The position numbers and the translations under genes are program-made. From assembly GCA_036435485.1 (NCBI GenBank), contig CM071600.1, positions 50,651,546 to 50,715,545 on the forward strand: a stretch of 64,000 nt of DNA, in the 5' to 3' direction. The stretch is from Saposhnikovia divaricata (Eukaryota; Streptophyta; Magnoliopsida; Apiales; Apiaceae). This document shows, in pieces, positions 56,405 to 64,000 of this stretch; position 1 is the stretch's first letter; each line of letters starts with the position of its first letter. The notes below the pieces were generated by a model. It searched no databases. It was given only the letters and a program-made list of their open reading frames with translations, and was not told the DNA's origin.

Positions 56405-57071
56405 TTCTTAGTGGGAGTGATAGGAGTGTCTTGGACAAGGTATTCTTATCTTACCAAAATATCCCTAAGCTTTAACAAATCTACTTTCATATCTTGACTG
56501 ATTACTCCTACGAAACTTTGGCGAATATAATATGTGGTTGGCAGAAGAGCATGGTATGTTTTTACGTCATACGCAGGGAGAATGGATAGGGAGAATGGAT
56601 GACAACAATACCCGAAAATTTGCGCATGGAATGGGTTGACAGTGTTAAGGTGCATTCTATAGTACTTTACATAACTCACAAATGAACTTGTCTATATATA
56701 ATTTAATAAAACTAAAAGTCATGGTTCTTGTAAATCAATTAAGCATGTTTTCGAGTATTTTACTGAGAGGACACCCCATTCTTATGTTGAGCTTCTTGAG
56801 ACTTCTCTTCTTTGGAATTATAAGTACGTAGGTAACTGTACTATACTATCAGTTTTATTTTATTCTCAAGCAGTAATTTTATTGAATTACTCTGATCTAG
56901 TAATATTGCTTACATTTCAAAAAAATTATGGCAACTGTAGATGTTGAGTTTGGGAAGCTTCAATCAAAAGATATATTGCAGCATTTGGTGATAGGTCCCA
57001 TCTCTAATGCTTCTGTTGACGATGTTCAAGGTGGCCGTTCTGTTGAGGTCCGAGCGGCTGGTGTAACTAAG
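56405..57071 (+). pseudogene. Class II trehalose-6-phosphate synthase exons captured by the CACTA element
   Basis: Four exon blocks lie in gene order, in the TPP-like C-terminal half of plant class II TPS proteins. They are 56405-56439 (SGSDRSVLDK), 56514-56649 (FGEYNMWLAEEHGMFLR, then PENLRMEWVDSVK), 56744-56831 (HVFEYFTERTPHS, LLWNYK) and 56941-57071 (DVEFGKLQSKDILQHL, IGPISNASVDDVQGGRSVEV). Donors GTATTC, GTGCAT, GTAACT and GTGCAT and AG acceptors are intact, and the split aspartate codon at 56831/56941 is in phase. A 13-bp tandem duplication (56576-56588 and 56589-56601) shifts the second block. The rest of the gene is absent. Confidence 0.8.
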
Positions 57072-58057
57072 GTGCATGTCTTTGTATCGGCCACTTTTTG
57101 CCAAAGGTATATGTTTTCTTGCAACTATAGTAAATTTCTGTTCATTTGACTAAATTCAGATATAACAAGCTCTTGAATAACGAAACCTACAATGACAGTA
57201 AAAATGTGAAATTCATACTTTAAAACTTTTTTGTCAACATTTACAAAAACGTTTATTTCTCTCCCTCTTGTGTTTATATCTTCTGCATTCCTGTACATCT
57301 CAATTACATCAGAAGGAGGCATCACATTACTACATGAAAGAATAATATGTACTCTGTATAACCTTTGCTTTGTCACATTACCTTTGCTTTCACAAACTTC
57401 TTAACATGCTCAATATTTTGTATTTATATGGCATAACTCATTTTACCTTTTCCACGCATCCAATGGTAATGTATCCACTGTTCTCATCTTGATAATGTAT
57501 ATGCTTCATAGTTGTTTGTAGAGCTTTTTATCTCAATTTGTTAAAGGGCCAACGAGTCAATAAAGGCTATGTGAGTTTGTAGAGACTGTCCCACATCAAA
57601 TCTTGTATCATTGTATCAAGTTTCGTGGTACAAATGCTTTTATAAACTTTGACATCTCAAGGTACGACGTGGAACCCAAGAGGAAGCAGCATAGGCATAG
57701 ATGTAGCAGAAAAGTTCTGAATTATTATGAAGAATGTGTAATGGCCGTCCACTGGGCTTATCAACTAATGTCCTTTTGTTTTAGTTTTGTGGACAAGCTG
57801 TGTATTTGTAATTTTGTTAATATTTGGAATTTTTGTAAATGTTCTGATTTTGTATTTTTGTTTTGGTAAAGCATTGTTTATAAATAAAAATGAAAAATAT
57901 TTTAAATTAAACCATTGTGTGAATTAAATAAAAATAATGATTTGGATGGTTAATACCATTGTGTGCTAAGATCTCTAACAATGGTTATCTTTCAAGAAAT
58001 TGTTGTGGACATAACGAAGGGACAACGCTTTATTTTTTGGGAACCATTGTATGTATA
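57072..58057. other. CACTA interior with no recognised coding unit
   Basis: AT-rich DNA with a short open frame at 57603-57869 (contains DVEPKRKQHRHRCSRK) and no recognisable domain. Motifs of the subterminal type begin near 57900. Confidence 0.5.
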
Positions 58058-58640
58058 TGGTAGAAATAACAGTTCAAATTAAATAAGCCATTGTCTGTAG
58101 ATGGCAAAAATAACATACAATAGACCAAATTTAAAAAACCATTGTATGATCCAGGTATTACACAATAGACATGTCTGAAGAAACCCTTGTTAAAAACATA
58201 ATCAGACAATAGACCAAATTAAAAAAACCATTGTATGATCCAGGTATTAGACAATAAAGATGTCTGAAGAAACCCTTGTTAAAAACATAATAAGACAATA
58301 GACCAAATTTAAAAAACCATTGTATGATCCAGGTATTAGACAATAGACATGTCTCAAGAAACCCTTGTTAAAAACATAATCAGACAATAGACCAAATTAA
58401 AAAAACCATTGTATGATCCAGGTATTATAATCAGACAATAGATCAAAATTAAATACCATTGTATGATCCAGGTATTAGACAATAGACATGTCTGAAAAAA
58501 CCCTTGTTGAAAACATAATCAGACAATAGACCAAATTTAAAAAACCATTGTATGATCCAGGTATTAGACAATAGACATGTTTGAAGAAACCCTTGTTAAA
58601 AACATAATCAGACAATAGACCAAATTTAAACACTATTGTG
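58058..58640. repeat. Right subterminal tandem repeats of the CACTA element
   Basis: GATCCAGGTATTA recurs near 58148, 58238, 58327, 58418, 58466 and 58555, mostly about 90 bp apart. AACCCTTGTTAAAAAC and CAGACAATAGACC lie in each unit. Confidence 0.85.
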
Positions 58641-58808
58641 TGATCCAAGTATTACACAACGTTTTTAAGAAACGCTGTCGTTGTCTTTCTGCAACAAAGA
58701 CAACGGTTAAGCTGCTGTCGTCTGATACGCGTAACAGACGGCATTCCAATAGACAACGAAAAATGGGGGCTTCAGACGACGGATAAAAACCGTTGTGTGG
58801 TCGATTCT

Positions 58809-58819
58809 TTCTTGTAGTG
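58809..58819 (-). repeat. Right terminal inverted repeat of the CACTA element
   Basis: TTCTTGTAGTG on the plus strand, followed by the AAT target duplication. Confidence 0.9.
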
Positions 58820-58822
58820 AAT

Positions 58823-58870
58823 GGATCTAATCTAGCTTGCATGCGATCAGTATGGATTAACCCAGGTTAA
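58823..58870 (+). pseudogene. LINE ORF2 C-terminus after the CACTA insertion
   Basis: Immediately after the second AAT the frame continues GSNLACMRSVWINPG and ends at TAA 58868-58870. This confirms the CACTA borders. Confidence 0.75.
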
Positions 58871-59201
58871 TAGGGTAATGATAAAAGATTCTCCCTATTT
58901 AATAGCCTCTTGGAGCTGTCAGTATAGTGAGATTGATATCTTATCAACATCATTACCTTTTCTTGGAACTAATATCTTCTGCTCTATGCTCATTGGGCCA
59001 GTATCCACGCTTTTATTTTTTCAATAAACAAGTTGGCCTTCAAGGAACAGCCAGTATTTGCTTTGTTCCAAAATAACTTTTCAGAACCTTTTGATCTTAA
59101 GGAGAGATTCATGCATATTACATGCATCCTTAAGGCTTATATAACCAGGCAGCTCGTCTTAGTCCTTCATTCACTCTACTGGTTTTTTAGTCTCGTTTTA
59201 A
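58871..59201 (+). other. LINE 3' region and flank
   Basis: A probable LINE 3' untranslated region contains CAATAAA near 59020. No poly(A) tail or target duplication is seen. A 64-codon frame (59033-59227) shows no recognised motif. Confidence 0.4.
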
Positions 59202-59816
59202 ATGGAGTATCATTGGGAATTACCTAGGGATGGAGCAGTCAAAGTGAACGTCCATGGAACCACTCCGTTCATTCCTTTTATGAATGGTAATCGACATGGT
59301 CTTGGTATGGTTATGAGAAACTCTGAAGGTGAATTCCTAAAACTCTCAACCGGAGTTTTGCCTACTGCTTCATCTCGGAAAAATAAGCTTAATGCTATCC
59401 ACCATGGTCTCATAACAGCCTTCGATGATAATTACCAAGATGTCATTTTAGAGAGAGATAATAGGGACGCTTTCGAAGTTCTCAAAAATTTCCCTCATGG
59501 CATTCCCCCGGAGGTGGCTTTCATTACTCAGCAAATCTTCATTAGGTTGAATGATCCAAGGTGGTTCTGTACTATAGCATATGTCTACTCTGAACGTAAC
59601 CAAGTCGCCATTTATTTGGGGAAACTAGGTGGGGATAAGTGTTCTCAGCTCTTCACTCTCAAAAGGCCAGTAGGGGCAGTCGAGGAACAAGTTAGCCTGG
59701 ACCTAGGTTTTGGCCACATGGACCTCCAGTTTCAGGCCATTGAGATTCTCAGCGACGAAGAAGGCCCGTTTGATTTTGTTCCTCCAGCTTTGCCAGCAGA
59801 GGGATGTTGCAATTAA
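59202..59816 (+). CDS. RNase H-fold protein of the plant RVT_3 type, catalytically altered, 204 aa
   Basis: This open frame has the layout of plant RNase H-like (RVT_3) domains: WELPRDGAVKVNVHG, then GLGMVMRNSEGEFL, LNAIHHGLITAF, VILERDNRDAFEVL and AYVYSERNQVAIYLGKLGG. Of the four usual acidic positions only the one in LERDN remains. The first is histidine (NVHG), the second asparagine (KLNAI) and the last isoleucine (VAIYLG). An acidic tail (EILSDEEGPFDF) ends at GCCN, and the stop lies twelve bases inside the copia LTR. The true C-terminus was therefore probably removed. It could be a host gene fragment or the remains of another LINE. It is uninterrupted, unlike its neighbours. Confidence 0.5.
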   Translation: MEYHWELPRDGAVKVNVHGTTPFIPFMNGNRHGLGMVMRNSEGEFLKLSTGVLPTASSRKNKLNAIHHGLITAFDDNYQDVILERDNRDAFEVLKNFPHGIPPEVAFITQQIFIRLNDPRWFCTIAYVYSERNQVAIYLGKLGGDKCSQLFTLKRPVGAVEEQVSLDLGFGHMDLQFQAIEILSDEEGPFDFVPPALPAEGCCN

Positions 59817-60077
59817 TCTCAAACATGATTTGATTTGATTTCGTTTTCAGCATGATTTGCATATTGTTAGGAGTTTGAATAAATCAACAGGTGGTTGAGT
59901 TTGTTTAGGAAACCATATCAGACTTGATATCAGTCTTGTGCTAATTTGTAGCAAGTCTGTTATTCTCTTTTCTATATATTCATGTAATGCTCATTCTAAT
60001 AAAATTGCAAGACACGTTTAGTTGAGCAAAGTACTTTGTTTTGTTTATATAATTCTAGTTGATTGTGTAAACAGACA
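59805..60077 (+). repeat. 5' LTR of the copia element
   Basis: About 273 bp, TGTTGCAATTAATC to AAACAGACA. The exact 3' border could also be 60073. A TATATATTC lies near 59973, and AATAAAATTG near 59998 looks like a polyadenylation signal. Confidence 0.65.
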
Positions 60078-60082
60078 AGAAG

Positions 60083-60094
60083 TGGTATCAGAGC
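60083..60094 (+). other. Primer-binding site of the copia element (tRNA-iMet)
   Basis: TGGTATCAGAGC, five bases after the LTR end at 60077. Confidence 0.9.
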
Positions 60095-60130
60095 CCTTAA
60101 AGGTCTTTGTGGACGTTTCTTTCATCAAGG

Positions 60131-63100
60131 ATGGAAGCAAACAAAAGAAACGGCTCATATGGATTGAGTTACCCAATGCTGGATAGAAGCAATTATACAG
60201 CTTGGGCTATCAAAATGAAAGTTTATATGCAAGCGCAAGGGGTCTGGATCGCTATTGAACAAAGTGATCCCAAGGCTGTTGTCGAAGAAAAGACAGACAA
60301 AGTAGCACTGGCAATGATTTATCAAGCAATCCCAAAAGATGTATTGCTCTCGGTTGCAAACAAGAAAACGGCGAAGGATGCTTGGGAAATGATTCAGACT
60401 CTGTGTCAAGGAGCAGATAAAGCCAAGAAGGCTCGTATCCAGACTCTGAAATCTGAATTCGAAATGTTAAGTATGAATGACAATGACAAGATCGAAGATT
60501 TTCATATGAAGATGAATGGCCTTGTTACAAACATACGAGCACTTGGAGAAACAATGGAGGAATCATACGTTGTAAAGAAATTCTTACGTGCTGTCCCTGC
60601 AAAATTCATACAGATTACTTCAACACTTGAACAGTTTGGAGACTTGGAAACCATGACAATTGAAAAGGCTGTGGGATCTTTAAAGGCACATGAAGAACGA
60701 GTGAAAGGGAAGACAGAAGTAAAAGAAACTCAACTGATGATGACAGAAGAGGAATGGATCAAACGAGAAGGAGCAGAGAAGAAATTACTTCTGACACGTG
60801 AAGAATGGCAAAAGAGAAACAATGGTGACAGATCAAAACAGAGAGGTCGTGGGAGATTTGACAAAAGCACAGTCAAATGCTATAACTGCAGCAACTATGC
60901 TCATTTCGCTTCAGAATGCAAGAAACCTAACAGGAGGAATAAGGGTGTGCAAGAAATGGAGGCAAATATGACTGTAATGGAGGATGATGAAATGACCTTG
61001 CTTCTGGCCAAACACGACAAAGAAACACCAGAGTTGGTGATTGAGAACCAGTTGCTCTACTCGAAATTGCCAAAGAATGCTGAATGTGTAGTTGAATCAA
61101 ATGTTTGGTACCTTGACAACGGTGCAAGCAATCATATGACTGGATTTAAGGGGAAATTTGCAGAGTTGGATGAAAACATTTCGGGCCAAGTACGTTTTGG
61201 AGACGGCTCTAAAGTAGAGATAAAAGGAAAGGGCAATGTCTTGATGCTGTGCAAAAACGGAGAAGAGAAGATGCTACATGAGGTATATTATATTCCTAGT
61301 TTGAAAAATAACATCATATCATTGGGACAAATGTCTGAAGAAGGTAACAAAGTTGAGTTAAATGGAGAATTTCTTAGAATCTATGACAATCAAGAGAGGT
61401 TGTTGATGAAGGTAAAACGTTCTGCTAATAGACTTTATAAAATTATTATAGAGACTAACAAGCAGGAATGTTTGATGAGAAAGACGGATGAAGTGTCAAG
61501 GTTGTGGCATGCACGTCTTGGACATGTGAACTTTCAAGCCTTGGCTCTCATGAGCAAGCATTAAATGGTTGAAGGTATGCCAAGAATAATTAAGCCAAAT
61601 GTTGTGTGTGAAGGCTGTCTTATGGGAAAGCAAACAAGGAAGGTATTTCCATCCAAAGCTAATTTCATTGCAAAGAAAGCATTAGAGCTTGTACATGGTG
61701 ACTTGTGTGGGCCAATATCTCCAACAACAGTCTCAGGATACAGATACTTCTTTTTGCTAGTCGATGACTACAGCAGATTTATGTGGGTTTATTTTCTGAG
61801 GAGCAAAGACGAAGCACTACACGCTTTCAAAAGTTTTCGTGCTTTGGTCGAAAATAAGTCAGAAAGGAAAATCAAGGTGTTTAGAAGCGACAGAGGAGGA
61901 GAATTCAACTCCAATGAATTCAAGGAGTTCTGTGAGAATGCTGGGATAGAGCGACATTTTACGACACCCTACACTCCCCAACAAAATGGGGTGGTAGAGC
62001 GTAGAAATAGGACTGTTTCAGAAATGACTAGAAGCAGTCTAAAGGAGATGAATCTGCCTGCAATGTTGTGGGCTGAGGCAGTGAGAAATTCAATATACAT
62101 TCTCAACAGGCTTCCTACACAAGCATTGACAAGAGTAACACCACACGAGGCTTGGACAGGAAATAAACCAGAAGTAGGTCATGTACGCGTTTTTGGGTGC
62201 TTGACACACATGAAAACTCCAAGTGTGCATAATACAAAGCTCGACGATCGTAGCAAAAGGGTGATAAACTTGGGAAGAGAGGCTGGAACAAAAGGGTATC
62301 GACTATATGATCCAAAAGAAAAACGCATTCATATAAGTCGTGATGTAATCTTTGAGGAAACAAAACATTGGCCATGGAATGAACTTGCAGAAAGGAAGAG
62401 TGAGCAGCAGAGCTTTGCTATGCCTGGTATGTTCGAAGCAGAAGAAGAAAACACAGATGACATTGAAGATGATGATCCTAACAATGACAGAGTCAGTGGT
62501 GATAATTTTTCTGCAAATGAAAGTCATAGTGATGATAGCACTCTAGTATCAACTCCACCATCTCAGATTTTTGGTTCAAGGATTGATCAAGACAACTACG
62601 ATGACAGTACAGAGCCACAAAAATTCAGAAGGCTGAGTGATTTGTACAATAATACAGAGGTAGTAGAAATTGATGAAGAGTTGTGGCTCATGGGGATAGA
62701 AGAACCTGTCAACTATACACAGGCGGTGAAAGATGTTAATTGGCGAAAGGCAATGAAACAAGAGATGGATTCTATTGATGCAAATGACACTTGGGAGCTA
62801 GCAAGTCTACCACCTGGACAGAAAATTATAGGTCTCAAATGGATCTATAAGTTGAAGAAGGATGCAAACGGGAAGATAGTGAAGTATAAAGCACGGCTCG
62901 TAGCGAAGGGATATGTACAGGAGCATGGTATTGACTTTGATGAAGTGTATGCCCCAGTCACTCGTCTAGAGACAGTAAGGCTGTTGCTAGCATTGGCAGC
63001 CAAGAATCAGTGGGAAGTTCACCATCTCGATGTGAAGACAGCATTCTTGAATGGAGATATAAATGAAGATGTTTATGTTGCTCAACCGGAGGGTTTTGAA

Positions 63101-64000
63101 AAGAAAGGACAAGAGCATCTAGTGTACAAGTTATCAAAGGCTCTATATGGTCTTGGCCAGGCACCTCGTGCCTGGTATGCCAAACTTAATGCATGCCTTG
63201 TAAGCCTTGGATTCACACGGTGCCCTTATGAACATGCTGTATACACGAGGAAGAGTGGAGAAAACAGCTTGGTAGTTGCAGTCTACGTGGATGACCTTTT
63301 AGTGACTGGTACAAGCTTATCAGAAATCGAGAAATTCAAAAAACAAATGAAGCTTCAGTTTGAAATGAGTGATATGGGTAAACTCAATTACTACTTGGGA
63401 ATGGAAGTTGAACAAGGAGTGGATTACATTGAGTTGAAATAGTCAGGATATGCACGAAAGATTTTGGAAAAGGCAGGTATGGCAGATTGTAATCCGACGA
63501 AGTATCCAATGGATCCAAAGGAACAACTCAGTCGAGATGAGGCAGGAAAATTGATCAATGCAACAGATTACAAAAGCATGGTTGGAGGTCTGAGGTATTT
63601 GGTCCATACACGACCGGATATAGCATACTCTGTAGGCATAGTTAGCAGATATATGGAGAAGCCCACGAAGAAGCATCTAGATGCAGTGAAAAGGATACTC
63701 AGGTATGTGAAAGGGACTATCCAGTATGGGTTGGTGTACACAAAGGACAGTGGCAACAATGTGTTGACTGGTTACTCTGATAGTGATCTAGGTGGACAGC
63801 TAGAAGACAGAAAGAGCACAGGAGGTATGGTTTACTACCTGAATGAGAGTGTTATAACGTGGGTATCTCAGAAGCAAAAGTGTGTTGCCCTTTCGTCGTG
63901 TGAAGCTGAGTTCATGGCAGCCACAGCTGCAGCTTGTCAAGGAATCTGGCTCAAAAATATACTTAGTCAAATAACATCAGAAGCTATTGGTCCAGTAGTT
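60131..64000 (+). pseudogene. Copia Gag-Pol with two premature stops, incomplete at the right edge
   Basis: One frame runs from ATG 60131 (MEANKRNGSYGL) to the window end, with TAA at 61562-61564 and TAG at 63440-63442. Gag holds LDRSNYTAWAIKMKVYMQAQ and a CX2CX4HX4C knuckle (CYNCSNYAHFASEC). Protease shows YLDNGASNHM. The integrase has WHARLGHVN and CEGCLMGK for zinc binding, and HGDLCGP, RSDRGGEF and QQNGVVERRN for catalysis. Reverse transcriptase shows LDVKTAFLNGDINEDVYV and YVDDLLVTG. RNase H has SDSDLGGQ, with the usual W and D replaced, and SSCEAEFMA. The first stop falls in the linker after the integrase finger histidines, the second after RT. The ATG at 60107 upstream is less likely because copia gag starts usually read MEAN-like. 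Confidence 0.88.

Larger units (their letters stand above)
51609..58819. mobile_element. Non-autonomous CACTA transposon carrying host gene fragments, 7.2 kb
   Basis: The ends CACTACAAGAA (51609) and TTCTTGTAGTG (to 58819) are inverted. The 3-bp target duplication AAT is present (51606-51608 and 58820-58822), and the LINE frame continues across the empty site. Subterminal regions on both sides are filled with short direct and inverted motifs of the type ACAACGG/CCGTTGTCTGA, as in CACTA elements. No transposase (TnpA/TnpD) is seen. The interior holds promoter-like CT-rich DNA and exons of host genes. Confidence 0.9.
34300..59030 (+). mobile_element. Plant L1-type LINE, split in three by a Tat element and a CACTA element
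   Basis: Pieces lie at about 34300-39366, 50453-51608 and 58823 to about 59030. The reading sense continues across both insertions once one copy of each target duplication is removed. ORF1 carries an RRM. ORF2 has endonuclease, reverse transcriptase, a zinc-binding region and RNase H. Many stops and shifts show that it is dead. The outer ends were not fixed: no target duplication or clear poly(A) tail was found, and the 3' limit is set near a CAATAAA at about 59020. Confidence 0.75.
59805..64000 (+). mobile_element. Ty1/copia LTR retrotransposon, 3' part beyond the window
   Basis: A short LTR with TGTTGC at 59805 and CA near 60077 is followed by the iMet primer site TGGTATCAGAGC at 60083 and a gag-pol frame in the copia order (integrase before reverse transcriptase). 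Two premature stops disable it. The 3' LTR lies outside, so the target duplication (AGGGA expected) cannot be checked. Confidence 0.85.

Overview
This is nuclear DNA from a flowering plant, probably a eudicot with a repeat-rich genome. No rRNA, tRNA or CRISPR locus is visible, and no ordinary host gene can be called with confidence. Almost every base belongs to a transposable element, and the elements are inserted into one another. The plant assignment rests on the element lineages (Athila, Tekay-like, Tat, plant L1, CACTA, MULE), the iMet-type primer site, and captured exons of class II trehalose-6-phosphate synthase.

Left half (1-30268): three LTR retrotransposons are stacked. The host is an old Tat-lineage Ty3/gypsy element on the minus strand, with its 5' LTR at 29284-30268 and a broken gag-pol that runs off the left edge. 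A minus-strand Athila-type element (62-25274, target duplication AGAGC) is inserted in its reverse transcriptase/RNase H region and carries only gag-protease. A plus-strand Tekay-like element with 4.7-kb LTRs (1194-16363, target duplication TTTGT) is inserted in the left LTR of the Athila element. Its LTRs are almost identical, yet its interior is a coding wreck.

Middle (30269-34299): AT-rich DNA with a cluster of Helitron-like terminal modules that contain pol III B-box look-alikes, a TA/GA microsatellite, and a 654-bp MULE-type foldback element (two 309-bp arms, 10-bp target duplication).

Right half (about 34300-59030): a plant L1-type LINE with an RRM-bearing ORF1 and an EN-RT-RNase H ORF2, riddled with stops and frameshifts. 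It is split by two insertions. The first is a very young, structurally intact Tat element (39367-50447, target duplication GTATG) whose LTRs differ only by one 19-bp tandem duplication. It has an uninterrupted 1918-aa Gag-Pol on the sense strand. On the antisense strand it has a three-exon gene (about 678 aa) with its own TATA box, which starts next to the 3' LTR and converges on pol. A 91-bp hairpin minisatellite and a second copy of the polypurine tract lie between the two genes. The second insertion is a non-autonomous CACTA element (51609-58819, target duplication AAT) that carries exons of trehalose-6-phosphate synthase and probably of midasin. Downstream lie an open RNase H-fold reading frame with lost catalytic residues (59202-59816) and a Ty1/copia element (from 59805, running off the right edge) with two premature stops.

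The most promising objects are the antisense gene of the young Tat element with its duplicated polypurine tract and hairpin array, the CACTA element with correctly spliced host exons, and the Tekay-like family that keeps moving without a coding region.
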